Source: Mesorhizobium liriopis | GTDB lineage: Bacteria; Pseudomonadota; Alphaproteobacteria; Rhizobiales; Rhizobiaceae | Assembly (NCBI RefSeq): GCF_024053505.1 | Contig: NZ_JAMXQS010000007.1 | Span: 186,001 to 250,000, forward strand | DNA length: 64,000 nt | Direction: 5' to 3' | In this document: in pieces, positions 43,492 through 54,351 of the stretch | How positions within the stretch are numbered: the first letter of the stretch is position 1 | How the letters are laid out: the number at the start of each line of letters is the position of its first letter | Made by a program: the position numbers and the translations under genes | Notes under the pieces: model-generated | Database searches by the model: none | What the model saw: only the letters and a program-made list of their open reading frames with translations | Told to the model about the DNA's origin: nothing

Positions 43492-43635
43492 CAGAGCGCG
43501 GCGCCGCACGCATGACGCGTTTCTGACATTTGCGTCAGAACCTTGCGCTCACGGATCTGGCTCCCAGCTTGAAGGGTGATGTCGCACCAATTCCGCTGCG
43601 GCACCTGCTCAACTCGTTTCCGAAATGAGGTCCCC

Positions 43636-44856
43636 ATGAAACGTCTTGCCCTTCTTCTTGCCGCCACCGCGCTCGGCGCCGGTTCGGCTTTCGCACAGGC
43701 GGGGGCTCCCGTCGAGGTGGGCCGCCCCAACGCGCCCGACCAGAAGCCTGCCTTCGAAGGCCAGACCCGGGTCGGCCAGCCGGAAAACCCGGCCAAAGTG
43801 AAGGCCGAGACCGTGGCGGAAGGCCTGCCGCATCTGTGGGGCATGGAAATCCTGCCCGACGGGCGAATGCTGGTAACCGCAAAGGATGGTGAAATGCACA
43901 TCCTCTCGAAAGACGGCAAGCCGGGCGACGCGATTTCTGGCGTGCCGGATGTGGCCTCGGGCGGTCAGGGCGGCTTGCTCGACGTGGCGCTAGCGCCGGA
44001 CTTCGCGCAAAGCGGCCAAATCTACTTCTCGTTCTCCGAACCGCGCGAGAGTGGCGGCAACGGAACCAGCGTGGCGCGCGCGACGCTGAAGGCAGACGAA
44101 GACAATTCGGGCTCGGTCGAGAATGTCGAGGTCATCTTCCAGCAGACGCCGGCCTATGACGGCAACAAGCATTTCGGCTCCCGCCTGACCTTCGCACCCG
44201 ACGGCAAGCTGTTCATCACGGTGGGCGAGCGCTCCGACGAGCCGATCCGCGACCAGGCGCAGGACCTGAACTCAGGCTTGGGAAAGGTCTTCCGCATCAA
44301 TGCGGATGGGTCGACGCCGCAGGATAATCCGTTCGTCGGGCGTCAGGACGCGCAGGAGCAGATCTGGTCCTATGGCCTGCGCAACGTGCAGTCGGCCGCG
44401 CTTGACGGACAGGGCCGGCTCTGGACGGTGGAGCATGGCGCCAAGGGCGGTGACGAGTTGAACCGGCCGGAAGCCGGCAAGAACTATGGCTGGCCGGTGA
44501 TCACCTATGGCATCGCCTATAGCGGGCGGCCGATCGGCGAGGGCATCACCGCCAAGGAGGGTATGGAACAGCCGGTCTATTACTGGGACCCGGTGATCGG
44601 CCCCTCGGGCATGGCCTTCTACGAGGGCGATGCGATCCCTGAATGGAAGAATGCATTCCTCGTCGGCGGGCTCGTGACGCAGGATCTCGTGGTGCTCCAT
44701 ATGGATGGCGACCGGGTGAAGGCCGAAGAGCGCGTGCCGCTCGATGCGCGCATCCGCGACGTGAAGGTCGGGCCGGACGGTGCGGTCTATGCGGTGACGG
44801 AGTCGCGCGGTGGTGCCAGCACCATCCTGCGGATCACGAAGGACAGTGCATCATAA
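43636..44856 (+). CDS. PQQ-dependent sugar dehydrogenase (soluble aldose dehydrogenase type)
   Basis: A 406-residue exported beta-propeller enzyme with a Sec signal peptide ([20 protein letters not shown]). Family blocks are [69 protein letters not shown] and [21 protein letters not shown], matching E. coli YliI and related aldose dehydrogenases that oxidise sugars in the periplasm with PQQ. No PQQ synthesis genes are in the window. GAGG five bases before the ATG supports the start. Confidence 0.92.
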   Translation: MKRLALLLAATALGAGSAFAQAGAPVEVGRPNAPDQKPAFEGQTRVGQPENPAKVKAETVAEGLPHLWGMEILPDGRMLVTAKDGEMHILSKDGKPGDAISGVPDVASGGQGGLLDVALAPDFAQSGQIYFSFSEPRESGGNGTSVARATLKADEDNSGSVENVEVIFQQTPAYDGNKHFGSRLTFAPDGKLFITVGERSDEPIRDQAQDLNSGLGKVFRINADGSTPQDNPFVGRQDAQEQIWSYGLRNVQSAALDGQGRLWTVEHGAKGGDELNRPEAGKNYGWPVITYGIAYSGRPIGEGITAKEGMEQPVYYWDPVIGPSGMAFYEGDAIPEWKNAFLVGGLVTQDLVVLHMDGDRVKAEERVPLDARIRDVKVGPDGAVYAVTESRGGASTILRITKDSAS

Positions 44857-44904
44857 GCTGTCGCTTCTGGCACATACCCTGGCCAAGAATATCGTCTATG
44901 GATC

Positions 44905-44928
44905 GGGCCTCCATCGGGAGGCCCTTTT
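44905..44928 (+). terminator. Terminator-like hairpin overlapping the next ribosome binding site
   Basis: The 8-bp stem GGGCCTCC/GGAGGCCC with the loop ATCG is followed by TTTT, as in an intrinsic terminator for the sugar dehydrogenase gene. The right arm contains GGGAGG, which lies eight bases before the ATG at 44930 and is the only good ribosome binding site of that gene. Confidence 0.75.
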
Positions 44929-44929
44929 C

Positions 44930-46891
<1,962 letters not shown>

Positions 46892-46951
46892 GGCATTGTT
46901 CGTGCTCCGATGCCGAGGGCAAAGCCGCCGCACGCCCTTGCCGGAATTGTT

Positions 46952-48400
46952 CTAGTTGAACGTGAAGCTCATCCCGGCGCCGCCGCCGACCTTACCGCCG
47001 GCGGTGCTCGCCGTGGCGTTCAAGCGCATGCGACCGCTTTCGTTGGTGTAGCCGAGGCCCGCGGCAAAGGCGCCTTCGCCGCGCCAGACGCCCGCGCCGA
47101 TGCCCATCGATACCTTGCCCGGCGCGTCGTCGAAGCGGAGCGAGGCCGCGGCCAGGCCGATGGCTGCGGCCTGATGGGCTTCGTCGCGCACTTCATCCAC
47201 GCGGGCATCGGTGTAGGCGCGGGAGCGACGATAAACATCCTCGGCATTGTCGACGGGGCCGGCTGCGACCGCCTCACGCAATTGCTGAAGATTGACGGCA
47301 TCCGTCGCCTCTTCCGCCGCCGCCACGTTGCGGACGCGGACCGGCGCATCGGTGTTGCCACCTTGCAGCGTGATGCTGTTGGTCTTGTTGCCGGCAGTGT
47401 CGGTGTCATAGCGGACGGAAACATTGTTGAGGGCCGCAAGCGCCTGGTTGGTTTCATGCAACTGCGCGCCGGTGACCGCATCGCTCGACGTTTCGTTGAG
47501 GATCGCGGGGCGCAGATTGGTGAGGCGGGTGCCGCCCGTACCCGTGAGTGTGGCGATCGTGCGCGTGGCATCGTCATAGCGGATGCCGCCATCGGCCACC
47601 GCGCGAAGCTGAGTGATGTTGGCCGCATCGGTGTCGGCGCTGCCCGCCGCGACATTGGTCAGGCGGCGCTCCGCACCGGTCGCGCCGATCGAGACTTCGC
47701 CCACGGCCGTGCCGCCTGCAAGCGGCGTCGTGCCTGGATTGTAGGCTGCGGCCGCCAGACTGGCGTTTGTCGCGGAACCGGCACCGAGTGCGACGCTGTT
47801 GGCAGCCGTAGCATTCGCGCCCCGGCCGATGGCCACCGCGCCCGCCGCATTCAATCCGACTTCCGCGCCCGTGCCCAGCGCGAGGGCACCCGTCGCGCCG
47901 GTTGCGGTCGAAGCGCCATTGCCCAGCGCGACGGCATCGAGGTCGGCAGCACTCGCGGTTGCGCCGTTCGTTCCCAAGCCGCTGATGCGGTTGCCGCCGA
48001 TCGCGATGCCGGCTTCGGTGTCGAGCTGGACCCCGTCGGCGGTGGTGATGCACTCATCGGAGGGTGCAATGACGGCGCCCGAGGTGGTGAGAGCAGACAG
48101 GCTGATCGGCTGGCCGCTCGCGGCGTTGCTGAGCACACCTGCGGCATCGACGCTGACGGGCTGCGGCAAGGTGCCGAGAAGCGTGCCCAAGACTGTGCTT
48201 CCAAGCAGGCCGTTCACAGCACTTTGTGTCGGCGCGATTACGTCAGTCACCACCGGGCGGAGGATATCGGTCACGACCGAGCGTGACAGGCTGACGCCGC
48301 TGCAGGCGCTGACGAGCGCGGTCTGCGCCTCGGCACTCGACGCCCAGCCGATTGCAGCAACGGACGCGGCCCATAAAAGTTTTCGTTTGGTTAGTTGCAT
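46952..48400 (-). CDS. Trimeric autotransporter adhesin (YadA-like)
   Basis: A 482-residue type Vc autotransporter. It has a signal peptide (to about AEA-26), a globular N-terminal part, a YadA-head-like run at about 155-212 with three 14-residue units of the form xxAxALGxGA (DAVALGNGAS, GALALGTGAE, GAVAIGRGAN, NSVALGAGSA), two neck/stalk segments (RLTNVAAGSADTDAANITQLR at about 246-266 and RVRNVAAAEEATDAVNLQQLR at about 355-375), and a C-terminal membrane anchor (about 395-482) with alternating hydrophobic strands ending in MSFTFN. It should be a trimer on the cell surface that binds host or matrix. It is small for the class. Convergent with acsA. Confidence 0.9.
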   Translation of the reverse strand: MQLTKRKLLWAASVAAIGWASSAEAQTALVSACSGVSLSRSVVTDILRPVVTDVIAPTQSAVNGLLGSTVLGTLLGTLPQPVSVDAAGVLSNAASGQPISLSALTTSGAVIAPSDECITTADGVQLDTEAGIAIGGNRISGLGTNGATASAADLDAVALGNGASTATGATGALALGTGAEVGLNAAGAVAIGRGANATAANSVALGAGSATNASLAAAAYNPGTTPLAGGTAVGEVSIGATGAERRLTNVAAGSADTDAANITQLRAVADGGIRYDDATRTIATLTGTGGTRLTNLRPAILNETSSDAVTGAQLHETNQALAALNNVSVRYDTDTAGNKTNSITLQGGNTDAPVRVRNVAAAEEATDAVNLQQLREAVAAGPVDNAEDVYRRSRAYTDARVDEVRDEAHQAAAIGLAAASLRFDDAPGKVSMGIGAGVWRGEGAFAAGLGYTNESGRMRLNATASTAGGKVGGGAGMSFTFN

Positions 48401-48437
48401 ATTTCGTCGACCCCAAGTTGTGGGTGAAACAATTGCA

Positions 48438-48445
48438 ACCTATGG
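48438..48445 (-). promoter_or_regulatory. CtrA-like half-site upstream of the adhesin gene
   Basis: The minus strand reads TTAACCAT about 40 bases before the adhesin start. It matches the CtrA half-site form, but at eight bases chance occurrence is possible. Confidence 0.25.
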
Positions 48446-48642
48446 TTAAGAAAGCGAGGTTGTGCGATACAACCTTAGCGCACAGCCGATTGTATCGACG
48501 AGCGCGAGCATGACAGTCTGGCACCAACCAGCAGACGCTTCCGTCAAAAATTTAGGGATGCAGGCAGATAGCGCACGTCCGCTGTCGATCCTGAGGCGGA
48601 CCGGTGCCTCACCGAGGTGTCGGTCCGATGCTCCAGTCTCGA

Positions 48643-49782
48643 TCAGGCTGCGATGCGGAAGGTGCCGCGTCCGGCTTCCTTGGCGCGATAGAGTGCGATG
48701 TCGGCCTGATGCGCGATACCTTCGCGCGTAGTCGCGTGGGTGGGGGCAAGGGCCGCGCCGACGCTGATCGAGCAGCGCAGGTCACGGTCAGGAAGCGTAA
48801 TCGGCCGTTTGAAGGCGTCCACGAGGCGGGTTGCAATCGTCTCGACCTCGCGCAGGCCCGGCACGTCGCGCAAGACGACGCAGAACTCGTCGCCACCGAT
48901 GCGCGCGACCAGATCCTTCCCGCGCACCACGCCCTTGATGCGGTTCGCCACTTCGCGCAGCACCGTGTCGCCCGCAGGGTGGCCGAAGCTGTCATTGACC
49001 GTCTTGAAGTGATCGATATCGACGTAAACGAGGCCCGCGCCGTGATTGGGATCGATGGCGAGTTCGAAGAGGTTGCCGATTTCCTCCCGCAGGCCCAGAC
49101 GGTTGAGGCAACCGGTCAGTGGGTCCGTATTGGCCGCGTCCTTGAGCGCCTTCTCGTTGGTGGTCAGCTTCACATTGGCCTGTTCGAGCTGCAGCATGTT
49201 CGCGGCGAGCAGGCCGAGATCGCGCAGACGCGCTTTGTCGTGCTCCGAGAACTCGCGCGGTTCGGGGCCCAGCAGGCAGAGCGATCCGATATTATGGCCG
49301 GGATGGATGCTGAGCGGGATGCCGGCATAGAAGCGCAAGAACGGCGCTCTTTGAACATAAGCAAGATGTGCGAAGCGCTCGTCCGCCCAGAGGTCCGGCA
49401 CGATGAAGATATCGTCCTGCATGATGGCATGGGCGCAGATCGAATCAGAACGCGGCAGCCCGGGCTCGTCGAAACCGCAAGATGCCAGCGCATGCTGCCA
49501 GTCATTGTCGATGAGGTTTACCACTACCACGGGCAGGTCGAAGAGCTCGCGGCCGATATTGACCAGCGCCATGAGAGCGGGGGAACGGACGGACTGGTTG
49601 ATCAGTCTTTCGGACAGGCCGAGACTGTCGACCGTTGCCTGGCGTTCTTTCTCGTTCGCGGGAACCGGGTACAATTCTCCAAGCCTCCAAAACTTCTCGC
49701 GGTCGGCGCAGTGGCCGAACCAATCCTGCCTTTCAAAGGAGCGCGACCTCGCCCACATCGGGCAAGGTAGCGCATAACACAT
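48643..49782 (-). CDS. GAF-domain diguanylate cyclase
   Basis: A protein of about 379 residues. An N-terminal GAF domain (about 65-200; VVNLIDNDWQHALASCGFD, SICAHAIMQDD, IGSLCLLGPEPREFSE) is followed by a GGDEF domain with DPLTGCLNRLGLREE and the active-site RIGGDEFCVVL. The inhibitory I-site RGKD lies five residues before the GGDEF, so product feedback is likely. There is no EAL domain, so it should make cyclic di-GMP. The N-terminal 40 residues are uncertain: the ATG at 49782 has no clear ribosome binding site. Confidence 0.93.
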   Translation of the reverse strand: MCYALPCPMWARSRSFERQDWFGHCADREKFWRLGELYPVPANEKERQATVDSLGLSERLINQSVRSPALMALVNIGRELFDLPVVVVNLIDNDWQHALASCGFDEPGLPRSDSICAHAIMQDDIFIVPDLWADERFAHLAYVQRAPFLRFYAGIPLSIHPGHNIGSLCLLGPEPREFSEHDKARLRDLGLLAANMLQLEQANVKLTTNEKALKDAANTDPLTGCLNRLGLREEIGNLFELAIDPNHGAGLVYVDIDHFKTVNDSFGHPAGDTVLREVANRIKGVVRGKDLVARIGGDEFCVVLRDVPGLREVETIATRLVDAFKRPITLPDRDLRCSISVGAALAPTHATTREGIAHQADIALYRAKEAGRGTFRIAA

Positions 49783-49848
49783 GAAAGGCGCGGAAGTTCG
49801 AGAGTTTTGGTTAAGCGTCGGGTTGACCCAAGGGCAAAGGGCGCCAAC

Positions 49849-51138
49849 CTAAACGATGCCCCCGCTGCCGCCCGCGACGGCGGGACGCTCGGCCGCAACT
49901 CTGGCGCGGTAGCCGCTGGCACGATAGGCCGCGACCGGGTCGATGGCACCGCCGCTCTCAAGCCGCGCCAGCGCTAGGATCGGCTCCACATCGGTGCGGA
50001 AGGCAGCCTTCAGCGTCTGCGTCGCCTGAAGGGCATCGTTTTCCTCCTGGAAGCCCAACAGCTTTTCGCGGTTCACGAGCAAGGCCTGCGCATAGGCACG
50101 CTGCACTTCGGTCGCGGACAACATCAGGCTTTCGATCGGGTCGGTGACATTGTGGCTCTGGTCGAGCATGTGGGCGGGGTGGAAGCTCTCATCGGCGAGT
50201 TCGGCTTCCACCAGTTCGTTGAAGACGAGGAACAGGCGGTAGGGATCGATCGAGCCGGCGTCGAGGTCGTCGTCGCCATATTTTGAATCGTTGAAGTGGA
50301 AGCCGCCGAGCTTGTTGCGGCTGATCAGGCGCGCCACGATCTGCTCGATATTGGTGTTGGGCGCATGATGACCGAGATCGACCAGGCAGTAGGCCTTGGG
50401 ACCGAGCTCGGAAGCGATGATGTAGTTGGTGCCCCAGTCCTGCACCACCGTCGAGTAGAAGGCCGGCTCGTACATCTTGTGCTCGGAGAAGAGCTTCCAG
50501 TCGTCAGGCAGACCATCATAGATCGCACGCATGGCATCCATGTAGCGATCGAAGGCGCGCGAGAAATTGACCTGGCCGGGGAAGTTCGAGCCGTCGCCGA
50601 TCCAGACGGTGAGCGCCTTGGAGCCGAGCGTCTTGCCGATCTCGATGCATTCGAGATTGTGCTCGACGGCCTGTGAGCGTGCGCCCTTGTCCGCATGGGT
50701 CAGCGAGCCGAACTTGTAGGAATGGCTTTGACCGGCCGCGTCCGAGAAGGTGTTGGAGTTCATCGCGTCGAAGCCGAGGCCGAAGCGCGACGCGGCCTGC
50801 TTGAGGCGGTTGGGCTCCGCCTTGTCCCACGGAATGTGGAGCGACACCGTGGGCGTGGCGCGGGTCAATTCGTTGATGACGGCGCAGTCCTCGATCTTGT
50901 CGAAGATGTCGCGCGGCTCGCCGGTGCCGGGAAAGCGCGCGAAGCGCGTGCCGCCCGTTCCTACGCCCCATGAGGGGACGGCGACGCCGAAGCCTGCGAC
51001 CTTTGCCTTGATGGCATCGATCGCGATTCCACGGCGGTCGAGGCGCTCGCTGAGCGTCTCGTAGTCGCGGCGCAGATCGGCCTCGCGGGCGGCGTTGTCG
51101 TGGGCCACCACATCGGTGGCGATGATGGTCTCGCTCAT
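49849..51138 (-). CDS. rhaI: L-rhamnose isomerase
   Basis: A 429-residue isomerase that converts L-rhamnose to L-rhamnulose. It is of the type described in Pseudomonas stutzeri and rhizobia rather than E. coli RhaA. The TIM-barrel metal ligands lie in SLHIPWDKAE, TVWIGDGSNFPGQ, LFSEHKMYEPAFYSTVV, YCLVDLGHHAPNTNIEQI and GGFHFNDSKYGDDDLDAGS. AAGGGAGGAGAG upstream is a strong ribosome binding site. It lies 27 bases after rhaD in the same operon. Confidence 0.95.
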   Translation of the reverse strand: MSETIIATDVVAHDNAAREADLRRDYETLSERLDRRGIAIDAIKAKVAGFGVAVPSWGVGTGGTRFARFPGTGEPRDIFDKIEDCAVINELTRATPTVSLHIPWDKAEPNRLKQAASRFGLGFDAMNSNTFSDAAGQSHSYKFGSLTHADKGARSQAVEHNLECIEIGKTLGSKALTVWIGDGSNFPGQVNFSRAFDRYMDAMRAIYDGLPDDWKLFSEHKMYEPAFYSTVVQDWGTNYIIASELGPKAYCLVDLGHHAPNTNIEQIVARLISRNKLGGFHFNDSKYGDDDLDAGSIDPYRLFLVFNELVEAELADESFHPAHMLDQSHNVTDPIESLMLSATEVQRAYAQALLVNREKLLGFQEENDALQATQTLKAAFRTDVEPILALARLESGGAIDPVAAYRASGYRARVAAERPAVAGGSGGIV

Positions 51139-51165
51139 TTCTCTCTCCTCCCTTTCAACCAGGCT

Positions 51166-53268
51166 TCAGCGCGGGAAGCTCTGGGCGTTGCCGGCATCCA
51201 CGTTGATGATGTTGCCGGTGGACTTGGCGGAGAGTTCGGAGGCGAAGAAGTAGATGGCTTCGGCGATGTCCTCGGGGAAGACCGAGCGCTTGAGCATGGA
51301 GCGCGAGCGGTAGTGCTCTTCGAGCTCGTCGGTGGACATCTTGTAGGCGGCGGCGCGCTGTTCCTTCCACTCGCCCGTCCAGATCTTGGAGCCGCGCAGC
51401 ACCGCGTCCGGGTTCACCGTGTTGACGCGGATCTGCTCCCCCGCACCCTCAAGCGCCAGGCAGCGCGCGAGGTGGATTTCCGCAGCTTTCGCCGTGCAAT
51501 AGGCCGCGGCATTGGGCGAGGCGGCAAGGCCGTTCTTGGACGAGACGAAGACGACATTGCCGCCCAGTTTCTGCGCGCGGAACTGGCGGAAGGCCTCGCG
51601 GCTGACCAGGAAATAGCCGGTCGAAAGGATGTCCATGTTCTTGTTCCACAATTCCAGCGAGGTGTCCTCGATGGGCGCGGAGGAGGCGAGGCCGGCATTG
51701 GAAACGAGAATGTCGATGCCGCCGAATTCGACGGCGGTATCCACGAAGCCCTGCGCGACCGCCGTTTCGCTGGTGACGTTCATGGAAACGCTGCGCACCA
51801 CATCCTTGCCGTGGAGCTTGGTCAGTTCCTGCTGCGCTGCGTCGAGCGCGGCGTGGTCGATGTCGGCCAGAACCACGCAGGCGCCTTCGCCGAGCAGGCG
51901 ACGGGCGGTGGCCTTGCCGATGCCGCCCGCGCCTCCGGTGACGAGCGCGATGCGGCCAGCCAGCGATTTGGGCTTGGGCATGCGCTGGAGTTTGGCTTCC
52001 TCGAGCAGCCAGTATTCGATGTCGAAGGCTTCCTGTTCGGGCAGGCCGACATAAGTCGAGACGCTGGACGCACCGCGCATCACGTTGATCGCGTTCACAT
52101 AGAACTCGCCCGAAATGCGCGCAGTGGCCTTGTCCTTGGCGAAGGTGAACATGCCCACGCCCGGCATCAGATAGACCACGGCATTCGGGTCACGCACGGG
52201 CGGCGAGTCCGAATGCCTGGAGCGGTCGTAGTAAGCTTGATAATCGGCGCGATAGGCCTCGATGTCCTGGCCGAGCTTTTCCACGACCGCATCGACATCA
52301 GGCTTGGCAGGATCGAAATCGATCACGAGCGGGCGGATCTTGGTGCGCAGGAAATGGTCGGGGCAGGAGGTGCCGAGGGCCGCCAGGTCGCGCAGGTTCT
52401 TCGAATTGACGAATTCGAGCACCGCAGGCGAATCGTCGAAATGGCCGAGCTTGTGGCTGTCTGCCGAGATGAAGCCGCGAATGCGGGGCATCAGCTTGGC
52501 GGCCACCGCACGGCGCTCTTCCACGCCGAGCGGCTCGACCACCGCACCGCCGAAAGCCGGCTTGTCTTCGGTTTTCTCGGCAAACCACGCGATCGCCTTG
52601 TTGATGGTCGAGATTGTGGTCTCGTAGCACGCGCGCGGCGTGTTGCCCCAGGTGAAGAGGCCGTGGCTTTCGAGGATCACGCCCTTGGCGTCGGGGTTCT
52701 CCAGGCAGAACTTTTCGAGCCAGAGGCCGAGCTCGAAGCCGGGGCGCTTCCAGGGCAGCCAGCCGATTTCCTTGCCGAAAATTTCTTCCGTCAGCGCCTT
52801 GGAATCTTTCGAGGCCGCGATCGCGATGATCGCGTCGGGGTGCATGTGATCCACATAAGCATGCGGCACATAAGCGTGGAGCGGCGTGTCGATCGAGGCC
52901 GCGCGCGGGTTGAGGTTGAAGGTGGCGTGGGGCAGATAGCCGACCATCTCGTCCTCGTGCTCGACGCCACGATAAAGGGCTTTCAGCGCGCGAAGCTTGC
53001 TCATGTAGAGCGTGGCGAAACCGTCGAGCTTGATCGAGGCGCTGTCGCCGCCGGAGCCCTTGACCCAGAGCACCTCGACCTCCTCGCCCGTCAGCGGGTC
53101 CTCCTGCCAGATCTTGGAGGAAGTGTTGCCGCCGCCGTAATTGGTGACGCGCTTGTCGGAGCCGAGGATGTTCGAGCGGTAAACAAGCCGCTCGGGCTCG
53201 CTCATGCCAGCTGCCTTGCTCTCGTCCCACAGGTCGGCGAGGCCCAAGGCCGGGTTCTTGGTGAGCAT
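51166..53268 (-). CDS. rhaD: Bifunctional rhamnulose-1-phosphate aldolase/short-chain alcohol dehydrogenase
   Basis: A 700-residue fusion. The N-terminal 430 residues are a class II aldolase, with zinc His residues in YVPHAYVDHMHPDAIIAIA and a later ESHGLFTWG, which splits rhamnulose 1-phosphate to dihydroxyacetone phosphate and lactaldehyde. The C-terminal 250 residues are a short-chain dehydrogenase (ALVTGGAGGIGKATA, NAG, YCTAKAAEIHLARC), which should oxidise or reduce lactaldehyde. In R. leguminosarum RhaD has this domain order. GGAGGAA lies before the ATG. Divergent from rhaR. Confidence 0.95.
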   Translation of the reverse strand: MLTKNPALGLADLWDESKAAGMSEPERLVYRSNILGSDKRVTNYGGGNTSSKIWQEDPLTGEEVEVLWVKGSGGDSASIKLDGFATLYMSKLRALKALYRGVEHEDEMVGYLPHATFNLNPRAASIDTPLHAYVPHAYVDHMHPDAIIAIAASKDSKALTEEIFGKEIGWLPWKRPGFELGLWLEKFCLENPDAKGVILESHGLFTWGNTPRACYETTISTINKAIAWFAEKTEDKPAFGGAVVEPLGVEERRAVAAKLMPRIRGFISADSHKLGHFDDSPAVLEFVNSKNLRDLAALGTSCPDHFLRTKIRPLVIDFDPAKPDVDAVVEKLGQDIEAYRADYQAYYDRSRHSDSPPVRDPNAVVYLMPGVGMFTFAKDKATARISGEFYVNAINVMRGASSVSTYVGLPEQEAFDIEYWLLEEAKLQRMPKPKSLAGRIALVTGGAGGIGKATARRLLGEGACVVLADIDHAALDAAQQELTKLHGKDVVRSVSMNVTSETAVAQGFVDTAVEFGGIDILVSNAGLASSAPIEDTSLELWNKNMDILSTGYFLVSREAFRQFRAQKLGGNVVFVSSKNGLAASPNAAAYCTAKAAEIHLARCLALEGAGEQIRVNTVNPDAVLRGSKIWTGEWKEQRAAAYKMSTDELEEHYRSRSMLKRSVFPEDIAEAIYFFASELSAKSTGNIINVDAGNAQSFPR

Positions 53269-53366
53269 GGCTTCCTCCGCTTTTTCAGCTCAGGCGATCA
53301 TTAAGTCGCCATTTGCGCGGGAAGTTTCCACGATCTCTCCGTCTCGTCAATCGCAAACGATCATTT

Positions 53367-53415
53367 TCAATCATGCTGCGCTGCACAATGATTTTTCATG
53401 ATCGATCATGATTGA
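53367..53415. promoter_or_regulatory. Putative RhaR operator region between rhaD and rhaR
   Basis: A perfect 16-bp palindrome, TCATGATCGATCATGA, lies at 53396-53411. It is framed by inverted repeats TCAATCATG (53367-53375) and CATGATTGA (53407-53415), with further ATGAT units in between. The region is AT-rich against a GC-rich background and sits between divergent genes, as expected for the binding site of a DeoR-type regulator. Confidence 0.65.
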
Positions 53416-53459
53416 CAATGGAGCGTGAAGCTCGCAGTCTGCTGATCAGGGAGGCGTTC

Positions 53460-54287
53460 ATGCACGAGAAAGAGCGACAGCGCGTGATCCTGTCGGCCGT
53501 TCAGGAGCGGCCGGTGGTGACCGTGCAGGACATGGTGGACCTGACCGGTGCGTCGGAAGCCACGATCCGTCGCGATATTTCGGGCCTGCATGACCAGAAG
53601 CGCCTGCGCCGCGTGCGCGGGGGTGCCGAAGCGATTTCGCCGCCACAGGTGACTGGTCTCCTCGGGCGGCCCTTCAGCGTCAACGAAGCGCTGCATGTGG
53701 CGAAGAAGCGCGCGATTGCGCGGGAGGCCGTGGCACTATGCCAGGATGGCGAGCCGATCATCATCAATGGCGGCACGACGACCTTCCAGATGGTGCATCC
53801 CCTCGCCAACCGGCGGATGACCATCTTCACCAACTCGTTTCCGATCGCCGAGCATCTGCTCAAACATTCCAAGAACACGGTGATGCTGTCGGGCGGTACG
53901 ATCTATCGCGAGCAGAACATCGTGCTTTCGCCGTTCGACAACGACGTGACGCGCAATTTCTATGCGCGCCGCATGTTCATGGGCGCTCAAGGGCTCGGAC
54001 CGCTGGGGCTGATGGAAAGCGACCCGCTCCTGATTCAGGCGGAGGGGAAGCTGATCGATCAGGCGGACGAGCTGGTGGTGCTGGTGGATTCGTCCAAGTT
54101 CGCCCAGCGCTCGAGCCTGATCCTGTGCGGGCTGTCGCGCATCGCCTGCGTGATCACGGACGAGGACATCGAGGACGAGCATCAACGGATGCTGGAAGAT
54201 GCGGGCGTCGCCGTGCGCATTGCGAAGAGCGCGGCGCCCACGAAAACTGCGCAGGGCACCGCGGAGGAATCGTCGCTGCCGGCCTGA
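53460..54287 (+). CDS. rhaR: DeoR-family transcriptional regulator of rhamnose genes
   Basis: A 275-residue regulator. An N-terminal DeoR helix-turn-helix (HEKERQRVILSAVQERPVVTVQDMVDLTGASEATIRRDI) is followed by a sugar-phosphate-binding DeoRC domain (IIINGGTTTFQMVHPL, LSGGTIYREQNIVL, VVLVDSSKF). In R. leguminosarum RhaR represses the rha genes until a phosphorylated or free rhamnose intermediate accumulates. GGGAGG five bases before the ATG at 53460 fixes the start; upstream in-frame codons add 16 residues without similarity. First gene of rhaRSTPQUK. Confidence 0.92.
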   Translation: MHEKERQRVILSAVQERPVVTVQDMVDLTGASEATIRRDISGLHDQKRLRRVRGGAEAISPPQVTGLLGRPFSVNEALHVAKKRAIAREAVALCQDGEPIIINGGTTTFQMVHPLANRRMTIFTNSFPIAEHLLKHSKNTVMLSGGTIYREQNIVLSPFDNDVTRNFYARRMFMGAQGLGPLGLMESDPLLIQAEGKLIDQADELVVLVDSSKFAQRSSLILCGLSRIACVITDEDIEDEHQRMLEDAGVAVRIAKSAAPTKTAQGTAEESSLPA

Positions 54288-54351
54288 AGAGGATCGGAAG
54301 GCAGTGCGGGTGGAAGACTGAATAAAAGGTTCAACGGGAGGAACCCAGAAC

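Noticed and set aside
48598-48624. Hairpin downstream of the diguanylate cyclase as a terminator
   Set aside because: The stem is partly wobble-paired and no T run follows on the minus strand, so it is not strong enough to list.
51100-53304. A 734-codon open frame antisense to rhaD
   Set aside because: It follows from the codon bias of rhaD; the product has no recognisable domain and the rhaD frame is complete.
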